Of a stretch of DNA of 64,000 bases, positions 22,279 to 35,057 are shown one piece after another. Position numbers and translations under genes: made by a program. Every line of letters starts with the position of its first letter. The first letter of the stretch is position 1. The notes beneath the pieces were generated by a model, which was given only the letters and a program-made list of their open reading frames with translations, did no database searches and was not told the origin of the DNA. Origin of the DNA: Dryococelus australis (lineage: Eukaryota; Arthropoda; Insecta; Phasmatodea; Phasmatidae); contig CM057003.1 in the NCBI GenBank assembly GCA_029891345.1, forward strand, positions 7,482,709-7,546,708, read 5' to 3'.

Positions 22279-25200
22279 TTGTCTCAGATTGAAAAAAAAA
22301 GACTGATTCTTAGGCCAAACAACCCTATGCTATCATATAATATTAAGTATCATTAATGGTCATCGTTTGCGTAAAATGGTTAGTTTTCATGTTACATCGA
22401 CTTACAGTGCCGTAATTCCCGTTTTCAGAGTTTCTTGGTTTTAACACCCATTTTTGCGGCGGCACTCTCACGGCTAAACTATTGATCAAAGAAAACACTT
22501 AAAAAAAATTTTGATGTAGGAAATTGTATCCTCTTTAATTTCATATATGGTCGACTTTCACTTAAAATGCATAGTTTTGGAGTTATTAAAAAAAAAAAAC
22601 AGAGGAAAATCTGTTTTTCACAGGTTTTTTCAAAAAAAAAAAAAAAAAAACTTATTTCCCGGGAAAATTCTTGTTGACAAACCTCAAATTCGTGTTCAGC
22701 GACCCAAAAAACACAAAGGTACCAAATATCAAAATACCAAATATCAAATATCAAAACTCCAACCAAAACTTTCTTTTAATTTCCCTTTTTGAGCACCTAT
22801 TGGTGAAAAGTTATTCAATAGTAAATAAACAGTTTTTTCCCTCCAGTCATTTTCCTTTTATTTCCTGGAAATAGCAGGCGTACAAGGCTATGTTTGTACA
22901 TCAGTCAAAGAAACATCAATTATACAGATCTTCTTGTACGGTGCTGACAGTAATACATACATATAGAGTAGTATACTCTTACATATGTTGAAAAATAATA
23001 CAACGTAATAATCAGAAATTTTCCAAGTTTTTCAAAATATGCATTTCATTGTTTTGTGTTGGGTATCACATTATGTATAACATGTTATATATAATTTAAT
23101 ACTACATACAATTACAATCAATTAATTCTTCCATGCTGCATTTTCTTCTTTGTTATTTTCGTACGAATAGGAGATAACCCGTTCGAACAATGTCATCATG
23201 TACATACTGGAGCCACTGAACACGTCACATTGATGATTAAGGTGCAATACCACGTATCTGCAAGTTACATAATTATAAAAATCAGTAAAATACTGGATAT
23301 TATAGATAACTTTTACATTGTAGCCGTTCCACAGTTTAAGTAGTTACAATACAATTATTTGTTCTGTTGAATGGTTTCAATGCAAAAATCAATTTATAAT
23401 ACAGTATTTTGCTGATTTTGTTAACCTTGTGATTTGGAGATAGGAGGTATTGCATCTCCACCAATGATACCACCACTTATTGAGCACGCACTGACTATTT
23501 CGTGTCAGCTTATGTAAAACCGTAGTTAACTGATGTCTCCAAAAGTATGGCATGATATGAGATAATTAGTCGCAGGATGTTTAAGTGGTGCGATTGAGTA
23601 TTAAAGAAAGTTGAAAAACGTCGAAAATCTAAGAATAAATTAGCATCTTCCCCCATGTTTACCACACGAGAGAAATATGGGATATTATCTGTCGGGGTTC
23701 GAGCGGTTATCGCTGTGATGGGAGGCCGTTGCACTGACAGCATGCTTTCCCAGGAGCCGATAACTGATTAATTACTAAGTATGTTACGAATTTTACTATA
23801 ATTGTATAAAAAGGCGATTGAGCAACTCCAATAGTTGCCACAAATACGGGGTTACTCAGTAAATTCGGGTAGCTTCTACAGGCAACAGAAAACCATTTTA
23901 CTTCCGCTAATAGCTCGTGGAAATATATAAGTGAATATATTTGTCAGCAGTGCTTGGGTCATGTAAAATTTCTCAATTGATTTGTAGATACGTGACTTAT
24001 CGCGATGTACGCTTAGAAATAACACAATTGTAATTTAGATTGGCATTAAATCATTTCATAATAGGTATTTTCATTGAATGGATTGCATAACATAATCTAA
24101 CTATTGTACGTTTGTTAAGGAATTGTGAACAAATTCAGAGTTGTAAGCACAAAATCTTTACAGACCCTTGCGGTAACGCAGTATTTCCTTCTCATTGCTC
24201 GTTGTTTATGCTAGTACCTACTATCATACGAGTGACAATTTTACTGCGAACAAAAGAATACCTGTCAATACATAGCAAGCCTCTACTCATCAACAAAGTG
24301 GGCGTTCTTAATTTAAAAAAAAAAGTAATGACTATGCGAACACAGGCTAAATATAAAACCGATTATTTGGGGAAAATAACAGAAACACAATTTCATTAAA
24401 ACTCCTCCGTGTATTTACTGTTCCTAATTAAACCGATTTCGTCCATACAAACGTTTTTGACATTTATGCATTATCTTAATAATATTGTCACACAGCCAGT
24501 ACTAACAATTTGTTATAATTTTATTTCTCTAACGATGATCGCTCTAATAACGAAATGGCCGTTATTTTTTTTTATTATTAAAAGCCATAAAAACTATGAA
24601 AATGTAGTTTTGCTCTGCTTCTTAGAGGCTCCATACAAACATATTTGTCAGCAATTACTTGCGTCAAACTTAACTTGCTGTCCTGGAATTACGTGAATAA
24701 TAGTTTATTTGTTCATGAAGCAGTGTTTGACGTGTATTTAGTTCGTAAACTATAGCAATGGTGTAACTATTTGAAGCAGTGTGAATTTTGCGGGCTGGAT
24801 TCACATTCGCTTGCAAATTAATTCCTCGCTCCCCTAAACCTGCGACGTCACAAATTATCATCGAATTTTTCTGACGATTGTTAGGCTCCATTGAAATCGA
24901 CCCTTATCATTTCCGTCAACCAGATGTTGGCACATGTTTTTTTTTTATCGGTAGGCGCAGACAAATTGGATGTCAATTAACCCTTCTCTAAATAAAAGTA
25001 TCACAGACACAGCCCATTTAAACAATTCGTCGTTTTTTTTTTTTTTCAATGCGAGGCGGCGAACAATAACCATGTTTCGTCCACATTCACAACATTCAGC
25101 CACAGCTTGTGTTATCCGCGTGGAGTGCGAAATGTGTACAATAACACGGGACTCGCTGCAGAAACATGTCCCGACCCAACTCCATTACGCCAGACAAATG

Positions 25201-27014
25201 GAGTTAATTAAAGCGAACGCTGTTTCCATTAGATCCTTTCTGGTGTATTTTGTGCAGAAGGGGAAAGGGAGAAAAAAAGCTAGGAAAGTATTTTTTAGTA
25301 TTCTCTCTATGGTCGTTTTAAAACATTATTATCCATTTCTGCACTGTTGGCATGGCCAAACGAATAAACCTGTTCGTATGTGGAGCAAGCTAAAACCTAA
25401 TTAATTTTTGGCAAATGAGTTTTCCCTGTTCAAAAAGATGTTGTACTAACATGGAAATGCATTGTTTCAAGGGATTTAAAATGGAAAAGGAAATGGTCCA
25501 AAAGCGGACGGCAATTAATTTTTAAACAACGCCCACGGTTCGACATAGTAAGATATTTAGGAAACACTCAAATGCGTCCTTTGATAAGTGGCTCTGTCAT
25601 TTATAATCGACGTGAATTAACCTAAGGACAACCCTTTTTTTCTTTCGGAGGAGGAAGGAAACCAGGTTGGACTTTTACCTACTTTTTAAATAATGATGAA
25701 ATGTTTTAAAGAATTTCAAAACATTGTGTTGGGTTCTATTTTAATTGTCGATCAAAGATTGTTGTGAGCAGAAGTCCCGCATATTTTTTTTGGATCGATA
25801 TTCTAGTTTAAGGCTGGTCTTCATGCATATGTTCTTTGTTTTAGTGTCATAATTTCCGTTTCAGTGGCATTATCGAAAATCTTTTACTATAAAAAATTTA
25901 CAATTTACTAGTTATTAAATACTTTTGTATCTAATATGCTCTTATTGCACTTATTGATAAGCTATGAATATGTTCTAGACTTTTTACAAACATCAGACAA
26001 CACACATATCAAACAACTCGTAAAATGCAAATTTTCTATAATCGTTCATTATCAGTAATTACTATGAATCAGAAATCATGACGCGAAAATGAAGAACATT
26101 CACACGTTAAGCAAAGGAGGAAGGAAATAGAACTGTAATAAAAAAAAGTAAAGAAATGCAATATTTTTGAAAATATTCGGATCTATATGGTGACAGTGAA
26201 TTAAGTCTAAAACGCCGCTTCGTGCAAGGTTGTATGTGTTATAAATATAAGAAAAGATTCCCCCCTCCCCCCCTTAGAAAACGACGTTAGGAAACACCGT
26301 CTTATGATCTTTTGGATTCACGAGCAAACACTAAAATGTGGTAATAGAGGTATTCTACAGGATATTACCTCAATAACAGCCCATCACAACGGAACAAATA
26401 ACAGCGTAGACTTCGGGAGTAAATAACAGGAAAATGCAGCGCACAATTTCATCTTTCCTTCCCAAGACCATGTTTTTTTTTTTTTTCCCCCACGGCACAC
26501 CACGCGTTCAGCAGCACATTCGTCCTATTAAGGGTAAGCATCACCGGCCATATTGGATTATTTGAATTTCTTATTTATTTATGGGTTTAAACATGAAAAT
26601 TCCGAAAGTATGTCTATAGCTATTGACTTTACACTGGAGCACAGACATAAAAACCAAACAAAGAACCCATCATTATTGTGACATAATTATGAGTCCGCAA
26701 TTCAGTTTTCACGCCTGTTCTGTAGGTTCGCTATAGACGTATATTTGGAATATTTTTCTCTAAATACATAATTGGTCAAGAAAAATAAAGAATTTAATAT
26801 GAGGCGTGAAATTACGCCTTGATCAAGATATTAGCGGCGATATTACTGAGCGTCGCTGGGACCAATGAGCGATCGGGAAATTAATGGTGTCTGAGGGTGT
26901 ACACGAGGTAATATAAATAAGGGATGAAGGGTGGGCAGCTGCTGTAGCTTGGCGCCCGGTACCGATTCTATTTATCCACCACTCACACAGTTGTTCCGTT
27001 CTCTTTTATCTCTA
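22279..27014. other. Unassigned non-coding stretch
   Basis: AT-rich, with A homopolymers near 22590 and 22632-22650 and T tracts near 25028-25044 and 26473-26486. The 144-codon plus frame at 24970-25404 shows no domain and starts inside a T-tract context. A TATAAATA at 26912-26919 could be a core promoter, but nothing downstream looks like a gene. No other feature can be supported. Confidence 0.5.
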
Positions 27015-27270
27015 GGGGGCCGCGGTGGTGTAGTGGTTAGACTGCTCGCCTCTCACCAAGGTAAACCGTGTTTATTCCACGGCCGGGTCGCTCCCGGATT
27101 TTCGCAAGTGGTAATCGTGCCAGACGATGACGATGGTCGGCGGGTTTTATCGGGGAGCTCCCGTTTCCCCCGCCCTTGAATTCCAGCGCTGTTTCATTCT
27201 TATCTCATTTTACGTTCATCGGCTCTCAAGGTCTCGTTCTTAAGAGCCGCTCACATCTCTGAACTCAACT
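27015..27270 (+). mobile_element. tRNA-derived SINE, family S1, near full length
   Basis: It opens with GGGGGCCGCGGTGGTGTAGT and runs on through TGGTTAGACTGCTCGCCTC (box A region), a damaged box B, CGGATTTTCGCAAGTGG, GGTCGGCGGGTTTTATCGGG, the CTCCCGTTTCCCCCGCCC block, and ends in TTAAGAGCCGCTCACATCTC. This is one of the most complete copies and serves as a reference for the others. No clear target duplication is seen. Confidence 0.9.
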
Positions 27271-29942
27271 AAGGGTTATAATGAAAGTAGCACAATTATA
27301 AGCTTTTATTGACAGTGACCTATATCGGATTTTTGCTACACGTATTCTGGTATCTGGAAACTTTCTCAAGAGAGTCAGTACAGCGTGAAAGTAATAATTA
27401 TCGGCACTCTTATTTACTGGATTGTGGGTTTTAAAAAAAGTTTTTTTTTTTTTTTTTTTGCTTATTTGAATGTTTCGGCAATGTTTGTAATCGCCAACTT
27501 CTGGAAAATGATAGGGCCCCTTGATGTGACGTCACTCAGCAAAATTCTCTGTATGACCTGATCGGGAGAGAGGCCACTGTTGCTTTCGGAAACACCAATA
27601 GAAGGCGAGCTTTCGCCTGATTGGACACGTAGAATAAACCGATTTAAGATGAGATTTTACGATCAGACCCTTTTTGCAGTTTCTTTTTAGAGAATTCACA
27701 GACGCTATAGAAGCTGCAAATTTTTTTCAGTACTTAGCACATAACATATGCAAAAGTAGCTAGAATGGGAAATGATTAATTACAAATGCAGCAGTAACCA
27801 ATAGCATTTGCTTCTGTGGATAAAAAAAATTTAAATATGCAGTATAGACCTACAGTAACTAATTTTTAACCAAAATAAATCAGTATTTTTATAAAATTTA
27901 TGCAATTTCTCACCTTCCTTTACTAAACCAGCTTTTCAAGTTAGACAAAACTTTTTTTTTCAACTTCACACTTTAAAAATCATTTTGTTACAAATTAAAT
28001 TTCTTGTTTCTTAAAGCATTTCCTAGTATGTTTACGCAATCAGTGAAATAATAATTACGACTATTTCCGCAATACTACACTGTAAAAATTTGTAACTTAA
28101 TATGTTTTTGTATGTTTAAAATGTGTAACGTATGACATCATTTCGAACATTTCTTATACACTGATATATGTGAAATAACGAATAGTTGCTTTAGGCCAAA
28201 CGGTTCGAACTACGGCTACGATTTACTATGTGATTTCAGCAAGTAATGAAGGTAAAGAATTACTGGCTCAGAATCGGAGGAATTTCTTCTACTCATTGGC
28301 TAAAAACTACGACCACGTTTCTTTGTGTGCATTTTCCTCGCTGGCGTCCGAAACGTGCCTACGAGGGGAATATGTTAATATTTTCAAGTGCGCTGGCCCC
28401 TGACTCTTGAACCGTTGGAGTGTTCGTTTACAACCGCCATTTCCCTTAAAAGGTGGGAGGGGAAGGGGGAAAGCGATGTTAATGAGCTATTTTACAGACC
28501 CTTAACACCAGCCCCTCTCGCTGGAGATTTCCTAGCCGCGTCCTCCCCCCCCCCTCTCCCATGAATGAATGACTGCAAACTGCCGTCGTTTGTAAAATGG
28601 AAAGAGGGGGGGGGGGGGGATGATGCGCTATTGTCCCCGAGGGTCATGTACATACAAATTTTTTCGTCCCTCTCCCACCCTCCCCGTTCGCAAACCCGGC
28701 TTAAGGATACACGCGCGGTCGTGGTAGTTGTCGCGACAACCGCTAGGAAGCGCTGGCGTGCGGCACCGGGACGGGTTTTTACCGTGCCGTTACTCCGCCG
28801 GTAACGACCGTGCCAGCAGTTTTCTCTCCCTACCAAGGGACGTTACCCGGGGCCGTGCACTGATCCTTTGTTCCCCTTAATAGCCCGAGCATCTTGCTCG
28901 CTTGCTTGCTTGCGCGTGTGTATGTGCCCCGTGTTTTCCGCCTCGCATTTCACTGATAAATTTAAGTGGCACTATTTTCTCCCTGCAGGTATTTTCGCGA
29001 GCGGGATGCCTCCGGGCAGTGTACAAAACATCCCATTTGCGCCTCCCGCACCCGTCTCCCCTTTTAACCCTGAACGTCCCCCCCCCCCCTCCCAACACCT
29101 CCCGTACTGAAAATGTTGCTCTTACACCTTCAAATTACTGCTTCGCCCGGGACAGAAAGGAATACACGTTCGGAACATTGACTGGAATTGTAACTGAATT
29201 TCGCTCTGCGTCTTTTTCTTGTTTCCTGCCGGTCGATAAAACGAAATTGCTTTCACTTTCTTGTTTCTTTTTTTTTTTTATTGTTTTGTCTCGCCGAATT
29301 TCCAAACTTCTTAAAAGCTTTGCTGGAAATGAAATTTTCCTTTTGAAAAATAACAGTTTCCCGGAGATCAATTGAAATATGCCGTGTCAACAAAACGCAC
29401 AAGTAGCCCACTGTTAAATAATCACTTTTAAAAATCCTTAATATTCTGTATCCTTCCACTATGTGTCGGGTTAACAATATCACGAAGGCCTCATTTTATT
29501 AATGCATCATACAAATGAAAACCGCGGAATTTTTAGGGCAGTAGATGTCTGAATAATACGTCAATTCGAGGTGTAATGTGTATAAAAAAAGAAACACTAA
29601 TTTCAGGAGCCAAACATTTTTATATTACATTCTCACTACAATGTCAAGAATTGGAACTGACTTAATTAATTGTCTGCCAACTCAACTGTGAGGCTCCACG
29701 CCAGTGTGTATAGTAGCAGCACACATGTAGTTATTGCCAGTGTTTCATTTTTCAAGGGTTGGTCCCAAACATTTCTGAGCACCGAGTCGGTATCCAAAAT
29801 ATTATGAGCTTATTAAATACAGGCAGTCTTGTAGCATTTAACATTGCTGTTCATAACCGTGCGATTTAAACAACTAAATATTTGACTTTTAACGAATTTG
29901 GAATGTGCGAGAGGGCGCATATTTACAGGTCGGTAGTTTCCT
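27271..29942. other. Unassigned; contains a CpG-rich patch
   Basis: A T homopolymer lies near 27441-27459. From about 28370 to 29110 the sequence is GC-rich with G, C and CpG runs, including G tract 28608-28619. Overlapping frames on both strands are composition-driven. It could be a promoter-like island, but no exon is identifiable. The rest is AT-rich. Confidence 0.45.
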
Positions 29943-30070
29943 CTTTGAAGTTGAATGGCAATGGCGACTTCGTGTTATTGTGGTGGTATGATTGGACTGA
30001 TCGGCAATAGGCGTAGTCCAATCAAACCATCATAATAACATGAACTCACCATTTCCATGAAACTTCAAAG
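29943..30070. repeat. Foldback: 56-bp inverted repeat arms, 16-nt spacer
   Basis: The left arm at 29943-29998 and right arm at 30015-30070 begin CTTTGAAGTT and end TGATTGGACT in the same sense; I count 9 mismatches in 56. The outer half of the right arm (AGTCCAATCAAACCATCATAA) is repeated alone at about 30160-30180. It may be a small foldback element. No coding content. Confidence 0.8.
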
Positions 30071-30372
30071 ATAAAATCAATGCTCGGTATGGACTCGGTA
30101 TGCATATTCGAGCAAGACAACTGGAGAAATAGAGGCTTGAAATGGTCTAAAATGGACACAGTCCAATCAAACCATCATAAAAGTCGATGGTTGTTACACG
30201 AGGTTCTCTGATACTTCATCAAACGAGTGTGTTAAGTAATCAAGGACGCTGGTAACAAACTACTTAACTTTTAGTATGCTGGTCTCACGCAACCGCTTGT
30301 CCACAGGTCGTTAGGATGCCCCTCTACGTAAATAAGTTCTTCTGGTGTTTTGTCTCCAATCACATTTTACAT

Positions 30373-30428
30373 ACAGTTCACAGCTGCCACTTCGGCGAAC
30401 CTGTAGCAAAAACACAGCTGTGAACTGT
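30373..30428. repeat. 14-bp perfect inverted repeat with 28-nt loop
   Basis: ACAGTTCACAGCTG at 30373-30386 is exactly reversed and complemented at 30415-30428. It lies about 90 bp outside the Tc1-like element and may be a small hairpin by chance or an element relic. Confidence 0.6.
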
Positions 30429-30517
30429 GAACATCTCAGCCAACAGCGCTAACGAAGTAGCGGCAGGGAGTGGAACAAAATTATATAGTTTTGTGACTTA
30501 TTTAAAATGTTCGAATA

Positions 30518-32020
30518 TACTGCCTGACAGTAATGCGTGAGTGCGTTACCACGAAACGTGCAGAGCGGATGCTCATACGCATGTTACGCGCTTGATTAAA
30601 AATTCTGGCAACGTAGACCGTACGCGAGAAACAGGCAGATAACTAACATGGGAATCCGCCATTCAAGACGTCATGGCAGACCGCGAAGCGAGTATTTCGA
30701 CTGTTACCCTGTCTGGGGAACGAACAAGGCGTCGCAACGCCTCTAAGACGCCGTAGTATGCAGTTCCTTCAAATGGTTGCGTTCACAAGAGGTTTCGCGT
30801 TAGGTCTCCGTACTGCAAAGTTGGTCTTTGAGCCGTACTGCGGAAGAAACGCCACGCGACTTCAAAACCCTGGGTTGAAATGTGTGACAGTGGTTCCAGG
30901 AAGTAAATGTGCATCGTCGTAGTGGAACCGCTAGCTTGGAGATGGACGCCAGAGCACACATATCGTAATATCAGATGCCATCCATGCCGTAGCACATCCA
31001 CAATCCACGACTGGCAACATCTTGCCAAGTGTGCAGGGTGGTTTGGATGATCTGATATCAACATTGAAAGTTGCTCACCGATTGGACTGAGGCATGTTTG
31101 TTGCCACCGTCCATTGCGAAGGCTACTCTTAACAGCTGCGTGGGGAGCAGAATGAAACAGTGTCATCCTCAGCGACGAATCCCATTTCTCTATCACCAAA
31201 GATGATCATCGTGTGAGAGTTGTTTGGAGCGCTATCAGCGACAATGGGGTCGCGGTGGCTGAGCGATTAGCACGTTCGCCTCCCATCAAGGCGAACCGGG
31301 TTTAATCGCCGGCCCGGGTCACCGGATTTTCGCAAGTGGGACTCGTGCCGGACGATGCCGTTGGTCGGCGGGTTTTCTCGGGGATCTCCCGTTTCCCCCG
31401 CCCCATCATTCCGGCGCCACTCCATATTCACTTCAATCACCCTCATCGTATCTCAAGACGTCACTGTTAAGAGCCATCCTAATCTCGTCACTCACTCACT
31501 ATCGGCGATAATAGTAACTCACCTATAGTATACGCATAACGCGTACATAAACGGCACTCAGTTATGTCGATAAGGCGCAACTGCCCGAAGGAATTCCATA
31601 TCTACATGGCACTACAAACGCAAGTTTTCAACAGAATAACGCTTAAACCACGTACAGTTCAGAACAGCCTCAATTCTTTACAAGCTGTGCAGATGCTCGA
31701 CGTGGGTTGAATGCCTTCAAACCCCCATGAAACTAAGATGAACTCTTAACTCGGATCAAAACTAATGGTCCACGATTGATGCGCTGGGTCATTATTCTAA
31801 CACTCGTAGAATCGATGCCACTTTGGGTTTAGCAATTTAACACCTAGAATGGACGTCCTGTTCTTACTTGTTATTCTGTTTATCAGGCCACTGAAGCCTT
31901 CTGTATGTGAAAACTCAACTATTTGTTCCACCCCTGTTTGCCAATTTATGGGTGTAGTTTGGTGGTATTTTTATAATTTCTTCACTTAATGGTGTGGCAT
32001 TTTCTCTGTCTGGCAGTGTA
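30518..32020 (+). mobile_element. Tc1-like transposon, dead, with both ends and a nested SINE
   Basis: The termini are inverted: left TACTGCCTGACAGTAATGCG, right (reverse complement) TACACTGCCAGACAGAGAAA, flanked by TA at 30516-30517 and 32021-32022. Inside, the plus strand reads VILSDESHFSIT then DHRVRV-VW at 31162-31230. This matches the Tc1 transposase FSDESRFxL...RVRVW block around the second catalytic Asp. A SINE (31246-31498) cuts the frame straight after this block. Removing the SINE and one target copy leaves about 1.24 kb, the usual Tc1 length (arithmetic only). Further stops and frameshifts show the gene was already decayed or has decayed since. The 138-codon minus frame here is a shadow. 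Confidence 0.85.
31246..31498 (+). mobile_element. tRNA-derived SINE, family S1, nested in the Tc1-like element
   Basis: It opens GGGGTCGCGGTGGCTGAGCG and keeps box A, a mutated box B (GGGTTTAATCGCC), the CGGATTTTCGCAAGTGGGAC block and the CTCCCGTTTCCCCCGCCCC block. It is flanked by a 14-bp target duplication with two mismatches, CTATCAGCGACAAT at 31232-31245 and CTATCGGCGATAAT at 31499-31512. This places the SINE insertion after the Tc1 insertion. Confidence 0.9.
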
Positions 32021-32022
32021 TA

Positions 32023-33350
32023 CATGACATTAAAGCCTTTATTGCCGTTACACATTTGGCATCAGCATGAACCGAAATTTACTAAGCAAGGAAGAAATTT
32101 AACCCTGAGTACATTGTGTTGGCATTGTAACTTTGAACTTAATCTAAATGAATTTCTGTGTGTTATCTAGGTGCAAAATATCACCATGTTTCCTCGCAAG
32201 AAAACCCGATAGTTTAGGTACTGTGTTCACTGCATTTGCTCGCGTTGTTTCCTCCACGTTTACAGGCCACGCATGCCAACGTTGCGTGTGGATTGTGTCA
32301 CTTTTCCCTACCCTTCAGGTGCACGCAACAGCAGTTTTGACGTTGGCGCCGCGGACTGTGTTGTTTACACTCACAACTTGTATAATAATGTGCGATCTTT
32401 TCAAGTTATTTATTTCTAATATCGCTGCTTGTCGGGGAGTGGTAATATACTTAACTATCACGAACGCGGGCTATTTCTGTCGGTTATCAAAACCTATAAC
32501 CTTTGTAACTCAAAGTGATGGTTTAGCTGAACTAGGCCTACGAGATTCGCTTCTGTGTACTGAATCGACACGTGTAATATCGAAAACTTTGGGGTAAAAA
32601 ATCAAAACAATGCACGCGCCCTTTTCCTCCGGAAGTTTGCCGGAAAAGAAAAAGGGGCGAGGGGAAAAAAAAAAATGTTTTGATTTTCCTCCCTCAAAAG
32701 TTTCCCGTGTCCTTTCCAGTAGATATGGGCGATAGGTCAGACTCGAAGAGGAATGGAAAACAACTCGAGTCGTGCAAGCGGGCCGGCTTTTTTTTTTTAT
32801 GTGCCGTCCCCGGAAAACTTGGAGACTGTCGGCGACAAGTCAGGAAGTCCCCCCCCCCCCCCCAGCGGCACTTGTGGAAAGGACGGTCAGGCAACTAGTT
32901 GAGGCCGTGCCTGGGGTACACGTGTTGCACGGTGGAACTCCTGGGTACTCTGCGACTCCGCTTAAGAGGGCGCGGGACATAAAATTAATGCTATTGAGGT
33001 TTATCATATGTTACCAATTTTATGGAAGCCGCTAGAGAGAAAAAAAAAAAAGAAAGGGCAACCTTACAAAATAGTTTTTTTTACCAACCACGAAGAGCAA
33101 ATATTTTACCTGAGTGACGTTATTCTGGCGAGATATTTCTGACGCCGTCAATCTTTGTGTGTTTTCGTGGCGCAAGACATTATGCCAAATTGATAAAGTA
33201 ATACTCCGAAATACTTGGTCTTTAAGTTTGCAAAACCTATTATTTATGATTGCCATTTTTACTTTTTTCAATGTTGGCTTTCAAAAACCAGTAAAGATCA
33301 ATTTACGTATTCGGTGTTAATTTATGTCTCACGCACCCTTAATGATCCTA
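32023..33350. other. Unassigned stretch
   Basis: The 149-codon plus frame at 32148-32597 is the longest one outside repeats, but it has no domain I know, uneven hydrophobicity and no splice or promoter context. I do not call it a gene. A C homopolymer at about 32849-32863 and a CpG-richer patch at about 32620-32980 lie beyond it. Confidence 0.45.
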
Positions 33351-33744
33351 CACTCTAATAAAAATTGTAATTTTTACTGAGAAATTCTTTGTAATTTTAC
33401 GAATGCTTGTACCAGAACAAAGATTTTTATTATAAAACTACTAGTTTGTAAAACTACAAGGTCCGTGTTTGTAGTAGACATCTGAAAATGTTTGTTTGTA
33501 CTGTACTGCGCCATATCCACGAGCTTCAGCAAAATGGGGGACACTCAACAACGTAAAACCGTATAAAGCTGTTTGTGCAGACACTATTGGTGATGTAAAG
33601 TGTAGCTGCGTGCAAAAAGGAATGCATTGCAGGTTTAAATTACGTAAAACACTTTAAACAACTCAAATAATCATAATAAAAAGACAATTTCAATAAATCG
33701 TGACCGTATTATTCATTATTTGTTAGTGTTTCCTAGCTGCAGAG

Positions 33745-33812
33745 AACTCTTAAATCTGCTCTAAATACCCCATTGTTAAGAAGCGTCCAAATCTCTAACT
33801 CAACAACTGAAA
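33745..33812 (+). mobile_element. Family S1 SINE, 3' fragment
   Basis: The segment ending TTGTTAAGAAGCGTCCAAAT and CTCTAACTCAAC matches the 3' end of S1 (TGTTAAGAGCCGTCCAAATC). Only the last ~60 bases of the family are present. Confidence 0.65.
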
Positions 33813-33921
33813 TCTTAAAAAGAAATACACGTACCTATTCTTGTTAACTGCATAACTGCAATATTATTTTGTATGTACTTGCACGTATATTTACGTTAAA
33901 AATAAGCTTTCGTATTGTAAG

Positions 33922-33993
33922 TGAAGTGGGTCGTGTGGTTAAAGGCGCTGTCTAGTAACACAATGGGCGTGAGTTCAAAACCCCCTGCTGGCG
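33922..33993 (+). mobile_element. tRNA-like block (SINE head or tRNA pseudogene), family S4
   Basis: GTGGGTCGTGTGGTTAAAGG resembles a tRNA D-arm/box A, and GTGAGTTCAAAACCCCC a degraded TpsiC arm (GGTTCAAATCC). No cloverleaf closes properly at the acceptor end. It is a single copy in this window. Confidence 0.5.
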
Positions 33994-34861
33994 AGGTGCA
34001 GTTATTTCTGTAAATATTATTTTGAAATTAGTTTTTTTTTTTTTTGTTCTCTGTCACTAACTCATCACATTTGTTTTTTTGGAGGAAAAAAAAAGTAATG
34101 TTATGTACACTTCTCAATAGTCATTTGTAATACAAGGCTTCCATTGTAATATTACAAAGAAATATTTTAAAGATTTTACAAGAAAACTTTTTGTAGTTTC
34201 ACAAAGGATTTTCTTGGCAACTGGGTTCCCAAGGATATTTCTTGTAAAAGTACAAACATATTTTTTATAGTGTATCTACTGAAACGTTTTCTGTGAAATC
34301 GTTGTTTGCGCGTAAACAGGTGTCTTGGTAAATAAGTGTTCTGGAAATACGACGTTTTTGCCAGAAAGTAATAAAAAACTTTGTCTATAGCGCTACATTT
34401 TTACTTTTATCATATGTGTATTAATGGAGAAAAAAATCGTTTGAAAGTGGTCAAAAATCGCATTTTTAAAGCTTGCTTATGAAATTTCTTTAAGTGGTAA
34501 GAGAAAATTACGATATACGCAGGTAGTTTGATCTGTGTACTTTCATCATGTGTAATAAAACACCACAGTTACAGATTTAATTTACACAGTAAAGCGTTAG
34601 GACGGAAACACTGCACGCCTTGCGCGTAGGAGCGACGAGGCGCTAGGCGTGCGTGTTAGTATAGCCCGTATCGATCCTCGCTTCTCGACCTTAAATATGT
34701 CGTCTACCCACGTCCCAAAACATAGTGCACAATTTGAGTCGTATGGTTGTCATTCAAAAACTGTTCAATATTTCTGAGCGGCGTCTGCTTATGAATAGCA
34801 TTTAAGAAAGTTTTCACGTCCAAATAATTATTTTTTCGATTTCCTAATAATAATAATATAT

Positions 34862-35057
34862 GGTGAAGCGAGGTGAGTATGGAGAAACGCCAGAATGAAA
34901 GGGAGGGAGAAACGGGAGACCCTCGAGAAAACCCGCCGACCAGTGGCATTGTCCGGTGCGATTCCCACATGTGAAAATCCTGGAGGGACCCGCCGGGAAT
35001 TGAACCCGGTTCGCCATGGTGGGAGGCGAGTAGTCTTAAGAACTACACCACGACGCC
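34862..35057 (-). mobile_element. tRNA-derived SINE, family S1
   Basis: A minus-strand copy. In reverse complement the head carries GGCGTCGTGGTGTAGTTCTT, the intact box B GGGTTCAATTCCCGGCGGGT and the GGTCGGCGGGTTTTCTCGAG block, and the copy ends shortly after CTCACCTCGCTTCACC. The last ~50 bases of the family are missing. No target duplication was found. Confidence 0.88.

Larger units (their letters stand above)
33351..34272. mobile_element. Degenerate TIR element (family F) holding SINE fragments
   Basis: The left end reads CACTCTAATAAAAATTGTAA. The right end, reverse-complemented, reads CACTATAAAAAATATGTTTG. Both are followed by ACAAGAAAT/GAGAAAT and a CTTTG or CCTTGG block, so the inverted similarity runs some 50 bp with gaps. 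I found no clear target duplication. Inside lie an S1 SINE tail (33745-33812) and a tRNA-like block (33922-33993). A non-autonomous DNA element is likely; the class is open. Confidence 0.5.

Noticed and set aside
24970..25404. 144-codon plus-strand frame
   Set aside because: Cys and His residues suggested a zinc finger, but spacing fits no finger type, and the surrounding sequence gives no support.
26912..26919. TATAAATA as a core promoter
   Set aside because: No gene or clear initiator downstream; such words are common in AT-rich DNA and a SINE starts about 100 bp later.
30783..31199. 138-codon minus-strand frame
   Set aside because: Antisense to the Tc1-like transposase relic.
32148..32597. 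149-codon plus-strand frame
   Set aside because: No recognisable domain, no promoter, splice or codon evidence. A frame of this length can arise by chance in 64 kb.
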